Source of the DNA: a bacterium
Lineage (GTDB): Bacteria; Bacteroidota; Bacteroidia; Cytophagales; Cyclobacteriaceae
Length of the DNA: 64,000 nucleotides
Direction of reading: 5' to 3'
Assembly: GCA_024743255.1 (NCBI GenBank)
Contig: JANSWY010000026.1
Coordinates: 1-64,000 of the forward strand
Shown piece after piece: positions 1-9,385 of this stretch. How positions within the stretch are numbered: position 1 is the stretch's first letter; each line of letters begins with the position of its first letter. Under the pieces are notes generated by a model, which had not been told where the DNA came from, did no database searches, and saw only the letters and a list, made by a program, of their open reading frames with translations. A program made the position numbers and the translations under genes.

Positions 1-827
1 GGGCATTAACGGGTCCTTTTCAGCATCACATTACTGGTGATGTGGGATGGGCGTTTTGGAAGTTTTATCAGGTTACAAGAGATAAGGAATGGCTAAAAGA
101 ACGTGGATACCCAATGCTGAAAGAAGTAGCTGATTTCTGGATAAGCAGAGTTGAGAAAAATGAAAGTGGAGGATATGATATCAATAATGTTATTGGTGCA
201 AATGAATATCAGGAGAATATTGATAACAATGCTTACACCAATGGAATGGCAAAAACAGTTTTAGGTTTTGCAACAGAGGCAGCTAATGAACTAAACATTA
301 TACCAAATCCAAAATGGACCGAAGTAGCTGCTGGAATTCCCATTCTGAAATTTAAAGACGGGACAACAAGGGAGAATGCCACTTATAATGGAGAAATTAT
401 TAAACAGGCAGATGCTAATCTCTTGGCTTATCCAATGAAAATTGTGAATAAGGAAGAAGATATCAAAAAAGACTTAGCATATTACGAGCAAAAAATGGAT
501 CCTGTTGGACCTGCAATGGGATTTTCTACTTTGGCAACTCTATATGCCAAATTGGGTAATACCGAAAAGGCGTATGAATTATTCACTCAGTGCTACAGAC
601 CATTGGAAGTTCCGCCTTTTGGTGTATTGGCAGAATTTGCTGGTGGAACTAACCCATATTTTGCTACAGGAGCTGGAGGAAATCTTCAAATTATTTTAGC
701 TGGATTTGCTGGACTCGACATTACTGATGATGGAATCACACAAACCAATTCCAATAAGCCCAAGAAATGGAAGAAGCTGACTATCACTGGAGTTGGTGTG
801 GAGAAAAAAACATTTGTGATCGAGTAG
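1..827 (+). CDS. GH65-family glycosidase, C-terminal part (gene begins before the window)
   Basis: The open frame runs in from the left edge (reading from base 3), so only the C-terminal 270 or so residues are present. The motif QHHITGDVGWAFW is the start of the (alpha/alpha)6 barrel section of GH65 enzymes. GANEYQENIDNNAYTN matches the conserved segment holding the general acid Glu. The later pattern (KQADANLLAYP, DPVGPAMGF, LAEFAGGTNPYFATGAGGNLQ) resembles the acid-trehalase / glucosylgalactosyl-hydroxylysine glucosidase branch more than the phosphorylases, because the second Glu (in LAEFAGG) is present as in inverting hydrolases. The substrate is probably an alpha-glucoside, but the specificity cannot be read from this fragment. 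A strong terminator follows at once. The family is firm; the hydrolase subgroup is my inference. Confidence 0.85.
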   Translation, partial: ALTGPFQHHITGDVGWAFWKFYQVTRDKEWLKERGYPMLKEVADFWISRVEKNESGGYDINNVIGANEYQENIDNNAYTNGMAKTVLGFATEAANELNIIPNPKWTEVAAGIPILKFKDGTTRENATYNGEIIKQADANLLAYPMKIVNKEEDIKKDLAYYEQKMDPVGPAMGFSTLATLYAKLGNTEKAYELFTQCYRPLEVPPFGVLAEFAGGTNPYFATGAGGNLQIILAGFAGLDITDDGITQTNSNKPKKWKKLTITGVGVEKKTFVIE

Positions 828-836
828 ATAGAAATA

Positions 837-868
837 AAAAAGTCGATGTTTAGAAGCATCGACTTTTT
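837..868. terminator. Bidirectional intrinsic terminator
   Basis: Perfect 12-bp stem (AAAAAGTCGATG, loop of 8, CATCGACTTTTT) flanked by A and T runs. It lies between the convergent GH65 gene and hslU and can serve both strands. Confidence 0.9.
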
Positions 869-874
869 AAAATC

Positions 875-2269
875 TTATAGAATGTATTGGCTCAGATCCT
901 TGTTTTGAACCAGGCTATCCAATCGCTCCTTAACTTTTTCTTTATTGATCACAATTTTAGCATTAGCACCAATTACATCTGGAATATCGAATAAGATGTC
1001 ATTCAGTAGGTGACTCATCACAGTATGCAATCTTCTTGCTCCTATATTTTCAACTTCTGAATTAATGGCAAATGCGATCTCAGCAATTTCTTCTAATGCA
1101 GAGTCGTCAAACGAAATCTCAACGTCTTCCGCTCCGATCAAAGCTTCATATTGCTTAGTTAAAGCATTTTTCGGTTCTCTAAGGATCGATAAGAAATCTT
1201 GCTTGGTTAGATTTTGAAGCTCTACTCTGATTGGGAATCTACCTTGCAATTCCGGAATTAAATCCGATGGTTTCGCAAAGTGGAATGCCCCTGCTGCTAT
1301 GAACAAAATATGGTCTGTATGAACAACTCCATACTTTGTGGTCACTGCACTACCTTCTACAATTGGAAGCAAGTCTCTTTGAACACCCTCTCTACTCACA
1401 TCGGGACCTTGCTTTTTTGAACCTCCAGCAATTTTATCTACTTCATCAATAAAGATGATACCAGTGTTTTGGGCTTTTTCAATTGCCTCATCCTTTACTT
1501 CATCCATATCGATAAGCTTAGCAGCTTCTTCTTCCAAAAGGATTTTTCGTGCTTCCGCAATTGTGACTTTTCTTTTCTTGGTCTTCTTTGGCATCATGTT
1601 ACCAAGCATCTCCTGAAGATTGATCATACTGGCTTCATCCATCATGCCTCCACCCATTACACCAATTCCAGAGTTTGCAGCTTGTTTCACACTGATCTCG
1701 ATCTTTCTATCATCCAGTTCGCCATTTGCGATTTTCTCTCTGAATCTCTCTCGTGTTCTTTCATTAAGCTCCTCATCATTCTTTGGTTCTGCATCAACAT
1801 CACCGTTGAATCCGACAGTCGGCGCAGCGGGAGTAGTTTTCACAGGAGGAATCAGGGCATCAAGTATAATATTCTCCACAATCTCAGAAGCCTTTTCCAT
1901 CACTTCCTCCTTTTTTCTTGTCTTCACCAAATCAACTGATTGCTCAACAAGATCCCTTACCATACTCTCCACATCCCTTCCAACATATCCAACTTCCGTA
2001 AACTTCGAAGCTTCTACTTTTGTAAATGGCGCATCCGCGATTTTTGCTAGTCTTCTTGCAATCTCAGTTTTACCAACTCCAGTAGCTCCGATCATCAGAA
2101 TATTATTAGGAACAATTTCACCCTGAATATCAGACTTCACATTCATTCTCCTCCATCTGTTCCGTAGTGCGATCGCAACATTTCTCTTCGCATCATTTTG
2201 GCCAATGATGTATTTATCCAACTCCTCTACAATCTGTCTTGGTGTATAATATTTTTCCTGATCTAGCAT
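875..2269 (-). CDS. hslU: HslUV protease ATPase subunit HslU
   Basis: AAA+ unfoldase of the cytoplasmic HslUV (ClpYQ) protease; it unfolds substrates and feeds them to HslV. The Walker A GATGVGKT is at residues 61-68, the Walker B IIFIDEVDK near residue 270, with the HslU-specific inserted I-domain between them. The C-terminus (DLSQYIL) is the conserved tail that docks into HslV and activates it, so a partner HslV is expected, yet no hslV lies in this window. Its length of 464 residues is normal. The start lies 4 bases after the porQ stop, so the gene is almost certainly translated from the lon-porQ-hslU transcript. It ends at a bidirectional terminator. Confidence 0.96.
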   Translation of the reverse strand: MLDQEKYYTPRQIVEELDKYIIGQNDAKRNVAIALRNRWRRMNVKSDIQGEIVPNNILMIGATGVGKTEIARRLAKIADAPFTKVEASKFTEVGYVGRDVESMVRDLVEQSVDLVKTRKKEEVMEKASEIVENIILDALIPPVKTTPAAPTVGFNGDVDAEPKNDEELNERTRERFREKIANGELDDRKIEISVKQAANSGIGVMGGGMMDEASMINLQEMLGNMMPKKTKKRKVTIAEARKILLEEEAAKLIDMDEVKDEAIEKAQNTGIIFIDEVDKIAGGSKKQGPDVSREGVQRDLLPIVEGSAVTTKYGVVHTDHILFIAAGAFHFAKPSDLIPELQGRFPIRVELQNLTKQDFLSILREPKNALTKQYEALIGAEDVEISFDDSALEEIAEIAFAINSEVENIGARRLHTVMSHLLNDILFDIPDVIGANAKIVINKEKVKERLDSLVQNKDLSQYIL

Positions 2270-2273
2270 CTCA

Positions 2274-3287
2274 CTATAAATTTTCTTTCTTTTTAAAATA
2301 ATTCAGGTTACTAGCCAAAGTAATTTGGTTTGTACCTCCTGCTGCATGGAATTTTGATCTCGCGTAATTCAACTCAAATCTCTTCACCCTCAATAACAAC
2401 CCAAATGAAAAACCCGCTCCACCAGCAGTTTGTTGTAACCTCAATTCTTGTCTCAATAAATAATTATATCCGAACTGCACCTGAAAGTTTTTGCTCAGTA
2501 ACAGCTCAGCCCCTACATTCACTCTTCTAAATATCTTCTCAGCAAATCCCGGCTCTGATTCATTGACATCCAGATTCTCATCAAAGAAGACGACATTCTC
2601 ACGTGCTAAATTGTATGCCGTAAAAGAAAACCTAAATGGCATATATGCAGGTTTGAAAGTAGTCCCAACTTGCACATCAAACGGCAACTGCGAATTGCTA
2701 GAAGCGCTGTAATCTGACAGCAAAACTCCAATGTTCTTAAACATCATCCCAAATGTCAATCCACTTTTTCCTGGCCTGAAAGTTCCACCGATATCAAGTA
2801 GCATTGCACTAGCAGAATAATTATCTAACAGAGAATGGGCAAACTTTAAATTAGTTCCAACTGTGAATGCATTCAGTTTATGACTTGTGCCAATGATGAC
2901 AGCATATTCTTTTGCACTGAAATCTCCGGTTGGCAATCCGGTTGCATCAAACCCCTGGAAATCCCCATAATCCAGATAGATAGCGCCAACATTAAATTTC
3001 CACTTGTCTTTCCACGGCACTACGTAATTGACAATACTCTGATTAACATCTGCAAAGTAATTCAGCCAGCTAATGGCCATTTCTCCGCCTGTTATTGAAT
3101 CAGAAAGTGCAGGGTTAGCAATGAGCTGAAGTCCATCCTGTTCAATAAGTGATACATTTATTCCTCCTAAAGCAGTAATTCTTGAACTTGTAGGAAGGTT
3201 TAAAAACTCAAAAGAGCGTTTCCCTCCAATTTGCCCAAAAGTTGTAATAGTACTTGCCGACAGAAGAATAAATAGTAATAGTCTCAT
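2274..3287 (-). CDS. porQ: Type IX secretion system protein PorQ
   Basis: Predicted outer-membrane beta-barrel of the FadL-like PorV/PorQ family, a component of the Bacteroidota type IX secretion system that helps attach or shuttle cargo proteins at the surface. It has a signal peptide (about residues 1-18, ending TTFGQ). The mature start (GGKRSFEFLNLPTSSRITALGG) carries the hallmark FLNLPxSxRxxALGG of PorQ, followed by alternating strand patterns to the C-terminus. The length (337) is normal. It sits between lon and hslU on the same strand (24-base and 4-base gaps), an unexpected place for a secretion gene. Its presence implies that the organism has a type IX system; the other por/gld genes are not in view, apart from the PorE-like gene at 6072. 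Confidence 0.88.
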   Translation of the reverse strand: MRLLLFILLSASTITTFGQIGGKRSFEFLNLPTSSRITALGGINVSLIEQDGLQLIANPALSDSITGGEMAISWLNYFADVNQSIVNYVVPWKDKWKFNVGAIYLDYGDFQGFDATGLPTGDFSAKEYAVIIGTSHKLNAFTVGTNLKFAHSLLDNYSASAMLLDIGGTFRPGKSGLTFGMMFKNIGVLLSDYSASSNSQLPFDVQVGTTFKPAYMPFRFSFTAYNLARENVVFFDENLDVNESEPGFAEKIFRRVNVGAELLLSKNFQVQFGYNYLLRQELRLQQTAGGAGFSFGLLLRVKRFELNYARSKFHAAGGTNQITLASNLNYFKKKENL

Positions 3288-3310
3288 TGTAAGAATCAGG
3301 TTATGGACCC

Positions 3311-5782
3311 TTAGTTTGGCATTTCTGTCACAAACTGTATCGGATCTTTTACTTTATTCTTCAGTAACGCCAATTCAAGTACTTGATTGACATCTGTGAC
3401 ATAATTTATTTTCAAATCCTTGATATAATCAGGATTGATCTCTTCAATGTCCTTTCTATTCTTCTCACAAAGAATAATATCCTTGATCCCAGCTCTTCTT
3501 GCAGCTAAAATTTTTTCCTTGATTCCTCCCACAGGAAGCACCTTGCCTCTCAATGTGATCTCACCAGTCATAGCAAGTTTCGCCTTCACCTTTCTCTGCG
3601 TATAAACAGAAGTAAGTGCGGTCAACATAGTAATCCCCGCTGAAGGTCCATCCTTTGGAATAGCTCCTGCCGGAACGTGAACATGCAAATCGTAGTTATC
3701 GAATACTTTATAGTGAATATCAAATTTCTCAGCATTGCTCTTCAGGTATGAAAGTGCTGTCATAGCTGACTCTTTCATCACATCTCCTAGCTGTCCGGAT
3801 AATGTAAGCTTCCCTTTTCCTCTGCTCAAATTCGCTTCTATAAATAGAATATCTCCGCCTACAGGAGTCCAGGCTAAACCGGTTACAACTCCAGGTATGC
3901 TGTTATCTTCATAAAGTTCTTTATCAAAAATTTCAGCCCCCAATATCTCACGAACCTGCTCAGGTGCAATCTTTTTCTCATATTCCTCCTCCATCGCAAT
4001 GGATTTGGCAACATTTCTCACTACGGAACCGATCTTCCTCTCTAGTGTCCTTACTCCTGATTCTCTGGTGTAATCTTCAATGACCTTTTTGACAGCCTTA
4101 TCAGAAATGGTAATATCCTTTTTAGTCAAACCATGTTCTTTAGTCTGTTTAGGTATCAAGTGCTTTTTAGCTATCTGAACCTTCTCTTCTTGTGTGTAGC
4201 CAGAAATATCAATGATTTCCATTCTATCTCTCAATGGACCTTGAATAGTATCCAAAGAATTTGCAGTTGCAATGAAAAGTACTTTCGATAAATCATAATC
4301 AACCTCCAGGTAATTATCCTTGAAAGTACTGTTTTGCTCAGGATCAAGAACCTCAAGTAGAGCAGAAGAAGGATCTCCTCTAAAATCTGAGCTTACTTTA
4401 TCAATTTCATCCAGAATGAATACTGGGTTCGAGCTCTTAGATTTATTAATATTCTGAATAATCTTTCCTGGCATTGCGCCAATGTATGTCTTCCTGTGCC
4501 CCCTTATTTCAGCTTCATCATGCACTCCACCAAGAGACATTCTGACATACTTTCTACCCAGAGCATTAGCAACAGATCTTCCCAATGATGTTTTCCCTAC
4601 ACCCGGAGGGCCATATAAACAAAGTATTGGACCTTTTAGATCATTCTTTAATTTCCTAACCGCGAGATATTCAATAATCCTATCCTTGACCTTATCAAGT
4701 CCAAAATGATCCTGGTCTAATATTTTCTTGGCGTTTTTCAGATCAAAGTTATCTTCCGTCCCCTCTTCCCATGGCAAGTCCACTAACAACTCCACATAGC
4801 TTAATGCTACCGGATACTCCGCTGCTGCAGGATTCATTCTTTGGATCTTATCGAGTTCTTTCAAAAAATGCTCCTTAACCTCTGGACTCCATTTTTTCTT
4901 CTCCCCTTTGATTCTCAAAAGACGCACTTCCTGATCTGGTCCTTCCTGTCCTAACTCATCCTGAAGTACTTTCATTTGTTGGCGCAGGAAATAATCTCTT
5001 TGTTGCTGATCAATATCAGAGTGAACCTTGTTCTGAATCTCCTGTTTCAATTCCAGCATTTGGATATCCTTCATCATGTATTGCAAGAGCAACTCTGCTC
5101 TATTCATACCTTCATTGATCTCCAGAAGCTTTTGTTTTTCTTCAACTTCCGCATTAACGTTTGAAGAAAGAAAATGTGTCAAAAACGCGGCATTTTCAAT
5201 GTTATCTAAAGCAACTTGTGCTTCCTGAGGAATTTCCGGATTCAACTGCAAAATTTTAGAAGCTGAATCCTTCAGAGATGCAACAATCGCTTGAAGTTCG
5301 TTATCATCTTCTTTTGGGAATATCTCTTCTCTTAGTTCAAAGTTGGCAGTGATATATGGTGTTTCACTTACAATCTTGGTAATCTCAAATCGCTGTTTCC
5401 CTTGTATGATAATCGTCGTGTTACCATCTGGTAGAACCAGCATTTTGACGATTTTAGCTACTGTACCAATTTTATGTAAATCCTTAGCAGTAGCTTCTTC
5501 CGTGCTACTATCCTTTTGAGCAACAACACCAATTATTCTATCTCCACGATATGCCTTTTTAACAAGCTTTATCGATTTACTTCTTCCTACTGTAATTGGC
5601 AATACAACACCGGGAAACAAGACCGTATTCCTTACTGGAAGAATGGGTAATTCTTCAGGAATGTCTTTAAGATCCAATGATTCTGAATCAGATGGTTCTA
5701 TTAATTGAATCAGTTCGCCGCTATCTTCGTCAATCGAGTCTGCCAGTATAATGTTACTGAAAGGTTTATTTTTATTGTGCAT
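3311..5782 (-). CDS. lon: ATP-dependent protease Lon
   Basis: Cytoplasmic AAA+ serine protease that degrades misfolded and regulatory proteins. The N-terminal substrate-binding LAN domain starts at about residue 44 (ELPILPVRNTVLFPGVVLP), a coiled-coil linker follows, the Walker A GPPGVGKT is at 391-398, and the C-terminal protease domain has catalytic Ser714 (PKDGPSAG) and Lys757 (GGIKEK). The length of 823 is typical for Bacteroidota. It is the first gene of a likely lon-porQ-hslU operon. Two short palindromes lie just upstream (5792-5838) and could be regulatory; no clear TAnnTTTG promoter was found on this strand. Confidence 0.97.
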   Translation of the reverse strand: MHNKNKPFSNIILADSIDEDSGELIQLIEPSDSESLDLKDIPEELPILPVRNTVLFPGVVLPITVGRSKSIKLVKKAYRGDRIIGVVAQKDSSTEEATAKDLHKIGTVAKIVKMLVLPDGNTTIIIQGKQRFEITKIVSETPYITANFELREEIFPKEDDNELQAIVASLKDSASKILQLNPEIPQEAQVALDNIENAAFLTHFLSSNVNAEVEEKQKLLEINEGMNRAELLLQYMMKDIQMLELKQEIQNKVHSDIDQQQRDYFLRQQMKVLQDELGQEGPDQEVRLLRIKGEKKKWSPEVKEHFLKELDKIQRMNPAAAEYPVALSYVELLVDLPWEEGTEDNFDLKNAKKILDQDHFGLDKVKDRIIEYLAVRKLKNDLKGPILCLYGPPGVGKTSLGRSVANALGRKYVRMSLGGVHDEAEIRGHRKTYIGAMPGKIIQNINKSKSSNPVFILDEIDKVSSDFRGDPSSALLEVLDPEQNSTFKDNYLEVDYDLSKVLFIATANSLDTIQGPLRDRMEIIDISGYTQEEKVQIAKKHLIPKQTKEHGLTKKDITISDKAVKKVIEDYTRESGVRTLERKIGSVVRNVAKSIAMEEEYEKKIAPEQVREILGAEIFDKELYEDNSIPGVVTGLAWTPVGGDILFIEANLSRGKGKLTLSGQLGDVMKESAMTALSYLKSNAEKFDIHYKVFDNYDLHVHVPAGAIPKDGPSAGITMLTALTSVYTQRKVKAKLAMTGEITLRGKVLPVGGIKEKILAARRAGIKDIILCEKNRKDIEEINPDYIKDLKINYVTDVNQVLELALLKNKVKDPIQFVTEMPN

Positions 5783-5791
5783 ATATTAAGT

Positions 5792-5838
5792 ATGTCAAAA
5801 TGACATTAAAAATCGTTTTATATCTATCCTTAAGATAG
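5792..5838. promoter_or_regulatory. Two short palindromes in the lon / OmpA divergent intergenic region
   Basis: The 5783-6071 gap holds ATGTCA-AAA-TGACAT (5792-5806), only 10 bases from the lon start, and CTATC-CTTAA-GATAG (5824-5838). Both are perfect short inverted repeats, as expected of operators. No known regulator consensus is recognised. The rest of the gap is AT-rich without other clear structure except the promoter motif at 6016. Confidence 0.35.
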
Positions 5839-6015
5839 GACATTATATTGGTCAATACCTGTGCCAAACATTTAAATTACTGTCAAATAGTTGCGTAAAC
5901 ATGTATAATCTGACAACTTTGTTAGTAACTTAAGTTAATATAGGAGATAACAACCACCAATTTCAGCTGCGAAGTAAATAACTAGTAGTGATTAAGGATT
6001 ATACTTTGAATAGGT

Positions 6016-6023
6016 TAAATTTG
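6016..6023 (+). promoter_or_regulatory. Putative -7 element of the OmpA-like gene
   Basis: TAAATTTG matches the Bacteroidota TAnnTTTG element. Transcription would begin near 6030, which favours the downstream ATG at 6072 as the start codon. No good TTG -33 element is seen at the usual distance, so support is partial. Confidence 0.4.
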
Positions 6024-6071
6024 GTATAGATGAAATTAGTTGAGAGAAGATTTGACACACCAATCAGATCA

Positions 6072-8063
6072 ATGATGCCCAAAATTCTCTGCTTTCTCCT
6101 ACTTGTCGGATGTTTTTCAATAAACAATTCGCTTGCCCAAAGAAAGAAGAAAAAGGAGATTGCCATTTTGACCGATTCCCTTCCGGATAATATTGTAATC
6201 AACATCTTCGATTTCAAAAACATTAACAAAACCCCAGAATACGTTTCTCCCGAAAAAGTACAGCGTTTACGAAGGTTGGAACAGAAGAGAGATTGGGTTA
6301 ACCTTCATAGAGCTTTGAAAGACTATGTTGGCAGTTTTGGCGTACAAAACTTTTATAAAGACACTTATTGGGTATGGAAACTTGCTAAACTCACCGAGCT
6401 ATTTGAAGGGAGTGAAGCAGCCAAACCAATTTACAGACTTGCTCTTCGACATCATCATGGCGGTGTGAATATTAGAGAATTAGAAATCTATTATGATTCC
6501 TTAAGCAGACAGGAAGCTGACGTTTTCGTTCCTATCGACTATTACTATCAATTGGTAGAACACCGCAAGTCAATCGACACACTCAGACCTCCACGTGGGG
6601 TATTACTTAACATGGGGACTAAAATCAACTCCCGAAAAGCCGATTATGGCCCATCAATAAGTTTTGATAACAATGCTTTGATCTTCACATCAAAAAGGAA
6701 CGAGGTAGTTCGGGGATTGAGAGATATTGAGAATGAAGATTTGTTTATAAGCCTTTATAACAAATCCCAAAATTCCTGGTCGAAGAGTATTCCTATGGAT
6801 GACATTAATACCCAGTACAATGAAGGATCTGCATGTCTGAGCAAAGATGGAAAAACTCTTTACTTCTCCAGATGTGAAGCTCCGGAAGGTATTGGTAGTT
6901 GTGATATTTATGTAGCTCAAATGATGCCTGATAGCACCTGGGGGAATGTTCAAAACCTAGGAACCAATGTAAATAGTGTAAGTTGGGATTCGCATCCATC
7001 TTTATCTCACAGTGGTGATACTCTATATTTCGCGTCGGATAGAATTGGTGGGTTTGGACTATCTGATATTTATATGACCAGAAAGAAAAGAAATGGAGAG
7101 TGGGCCCCAGCAGAGAACCTCGGACCTATTATCAACACAAGAAATAATGATGTAAGCCCTTTTTATCATCCTAAGTTTGAAGTGCTTTACTTCAGCTCAA
7201 ACGGACAACTGTATAATTTCGGAGAATTCGATATTTATAAATCGCTGAAAGTCGGGGGATATTGGAGTGAACCAGCAAACATTGGTCCTTTGGTGAATAC
7301 AAAAGGAAGCGAGTTCTATTTCAGTATTGATTCTGAATCAGAGGATTTATTCTATGCCAGATCTTCCACCAGAGATTTAAACAAACTGGATCTTTATTCC
7401 TTCCCACTACCAATGCAGGGTCGACCTGATGCCAACACGACTGTAACAGGAACACTGACTGATTCATTAACAGGGGAACCTTTTACAGGAATTGTATCAA
7501 TAATAGACCTTGATGAGGGTACAGAAGTGGCTCCAAAATATTTGAAACCTGACGGCTCTTTTGAATTTGACCTTATTAACAATAGAAATTACCTATTAAT
7601 CATTCAGGGAGACGAATTCTTCAGAATTGAGGAAATGTTTTACTTAGACGGTCCAACGAACCTAGATCAGGTAACTGAACCCATTGCCAGCAGAGTAAAA
7701 TTTCAATCCATTGAATTTGGAAATGGAGAATCAGATCTTAGGACGGAGATGTATGGAGATTTGAATAAAATAGTCAATTTCATGTATGACAATCCAGACT
7801 TCATGCTTCGAATTTCTGGGCATACGGATTCTGATGGAGATGAAAGTTTTAATCTAAGTCTCAGCAGGGAAAGAGCACAAACTATCAGAGATTATATTGT
7901 AGTGTTTGGCGGGGTATACCCTGAGAGAGTAGAATTTGAAGGATATGGCAGTTCTCAACCTATTATTGAGGAAACAACAGAGAGAGCCAAAGCTTTAAAC
8001 AGAAGGGTTGAATTTGAAATTTACAGGCCTGCACCTCCAGTGGTTGAAGATGGAGACCTGTAA
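6072..8063 (+). CDS. PD40 / carboxypeptidase-like / OmpA protein, PorE-like architecture
   Basis: Exported envelope protein. Domains: signal segment with a possible lipobox (LVGC), an N-terminal helical region that may be TPR-like, a PD40/WD40-like beta-propeller (about 190-400, repeats such as GPSISFDNNALIFTSKR and HPSLSHSGDTLYFASDR), a carboxypeptidase regulatory-like beta-sandwich (about 454-522), and a C-terminal OmpA peptidoglycan-binding domain (about 543-656, SLSRERAQTIRDYIV). This order is the one described for PorE of the type IX secretion system, though many Bacteroidota proteins share it, so the role is a suggestion. An in-frame ATG at 6030 would add 14 residues. I prefer 6072 because it gives a compact signal peptide and the promoter motif sits too close to 6030. 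Confidence 0.82.
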   Translation: MMPKILCFLLLVGCFSINNSLAQRKKKKEIAILTDSLPDNIVINIFDFKNINKTPEYVSPEKVQRLRRLEQKRDWVNLHRALKDYVGSFGVQNFYKDTYWVWKLAKLTELFEGSEAAKPIYRLALRHHHGGVNIRELEIYYDSLSRQEADVFVPIDYYYQLVEHRKSIDTLRPPRGVLLNMGTKINSRKADYGPSISFDNNALIFTSKRNEVVRGLRDIENEDLFISLYNKSQNSWSKSIPMDDINTQYNEGSACLSKDGKTLYFSRCEAPEGIGSCDIYVAQMMPDSTWGNVQNLGTNVNSVSWDSHPSLSHSGDTLYFASDRIGGFGLSDIYMTRKKRNGEWAPAENLGPIINTRNNDVSPFYHPKFEVLYFSSNGQLYNFGEFDIYKSLKVGGYWSEPANIGPLVNTKGSEFYFSIDSESEDLFYARSSTRDLNKLDLYSFPLPMQGRPDANTTVTGTLTDSLTGEPFTGIVSIIDLDEGTEVAPKYLKPDGSFEFDLINNRNYLLIIQGDEFFRIEEMFYLDGPTNLDQVTEPIASRVKFQSIEFGNGESDLRTEMYGDLNKIVNFMYDNPDFMLRISGHTDSDGDESFNLSLSRERAQTIRDYIVVFGGVYPERVEFEGYGSSQPIIEETTERAKALNRRVEFEIYRPAPPVVEDGDL

Positions 8064-8071
8064 GCAATATC

Positions 8072-9385
8072 TTATCCCGCTACCCGGAAAATATCGTTTA
8101 TTATTACGAATCCCATAAGTCCCAGAAGTAATATCATCCCTACTTTCTGAGCGTTCTCCATGAATTTGTCTGAAGGCTTCCTACCAGAAACCATTTCATA
8201 TGTCAGGAACATCACATGACCACCATCCAGGGCAGGAATAGGTAAGAAATTCATAAAGGCAAGTACCATTGATAATAGTCCCGTTATTCTCCAGAATCTT
8301 AACCAATCAAACTCATCTCCATAAATAGTTGCAATCTGGATAGGTCCGCTTAGGGATTTTCTTGGATCAACATCTCCCTTAAACATCTTTCTGAGAGCCT
8401 TAATATTCACCCAAATAACTTCAAAAGCTTCAACTGTACCGTTAGAAACGGACTCTCCAAACGTATAGTCCCTCTTAGAACTATTCAGTAGCCTAATCAA
8501 CTGAAAGCCCACCTTTCCATCTTTATCTACAACAATTGACAAAGTCTTCTCATTGCCATCTCTGTTAACCAATACCTCAATAGGTTTCTCGATGTTTTCT
8601 CCAAGTACTTTAGCAAATTCATCATAATAGGTGATTGCTTGTCCCGAAACGCTTAAGATTTTATCATCCTTCATAAGGCCACCTTTACTAGCGGGGCTGT
8701 CCTTTGTAATCTCACCAACTTCAAATGGAAATCTTGGTTGCACGAATAGCTTACTATCACTGTCTGAATACTTATCCAAAAAATTATTCGGAAGATAAAT
8801 TTTAAGTTGCTCTCCTCCTCGGTCTACGGTGTAAAAACTATTCTCTCCAAGAATAACATCATAGTTTGTGATATCACTGAATCTCTCGTAATCCTCACCA
8901 TTGATCTGCACGATCCTATCTCCGTTCTGGAACCCAAGTTCTTTACCAAGCTCATTGAACGTGAGACCATGTTTGTTTATCTCTTCTTTTGTTAGATAAA
9001 CATCACCAATGTACGCCGCAAGAAAAATGAATACAATGATACCTGTGATTACATTCACAATAATTCCTCCCATCATCACAATAAGTCTTTGCCATGCTGG
9101 TTTAGCTCTGAATTCCCAAGGTTGAGGTTCTGCATCCATTGATTTAGTATCCAGAGATTCATCAATCATCCCACTGATTTTCACAAATCCTCCCAATGGA
9201 ATTGCTCCAATAGAATATTCTGTCTCCCCATACTGGAATCCCCAAATTTTAGGTGGAAAACCAATAGAGTACTTTTCAACCCTCATACCAAATGCTTTAG
9301 CTGCAAGCAAATGCCCCAACTCGTGCAATCCCACTAATATCGACAGCCCTAACAAAAGTTGGGCAACCATGATTAATACGTCCAT
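8072..9385 (-). CDS. rseP: RseP-type site-2 membrane metalloprotease
   Basis: Zinc intramembrane protease that cuts transmembrane helices, classically anti-sigma factors or remnant signal peptides. The zinc motif HELGH is at residues 21-25 in the first membrane helix. A PDZ-containing periplasmic section follows, and the second active-site motif (FLPIPALDGGH) lies in a C-terminal helix with two more helices after it. The length of 437 is normal. The start codon overlaps the dxr stop by one base (TAATG), so it is translationally coupled to dxr, a very common pairing. No anti-sigma factor is adjacent. Confidence 0.95.
   Translation of the reverse strand: MDVLIMVAQLLLGLSILVGLHELGHLLAAKAFGMRVEKYSIGFPPKIWGFQYGETEYSIGAIPLGGFVKISGMIDESLDTKSMDAEPQPWEFRAKPAWQRLIVMMGGIIVNVITGIIVFIFLAAYIGDVYLTKEEINKHGLTFNELGKELGFQNGDRIVQINGEDYERFSDITNYDVILGENSFYTVDRGGEQLKIYLPNNFLDKYSDSDSKLFVQPRFPFEVGEITKDSPASKGGLMKDDKILSVSGQAITYYDEFAKVLGENIEKPIEVLVNRDGNEKTLSIVVDKDGKVGFQLIRLLNSSKRDYTFGESVSNGTVEAFEVIWVNIKALRKMFKGDVDPRKSLSGPIQIATIYGDEFDWLRFWRITGLLSMVLAFMNFLPIPALDGGHVMFLTYEMVSGRKPSDKFMENAQKVGMILLLGLMGFVIINDIFRVAG

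Noticed and set aside
1469-2126. Plus-strand open frames opposite hslU
   Set aside because: They are antisense shadows of a clearly coding gene and have no family resemblance.
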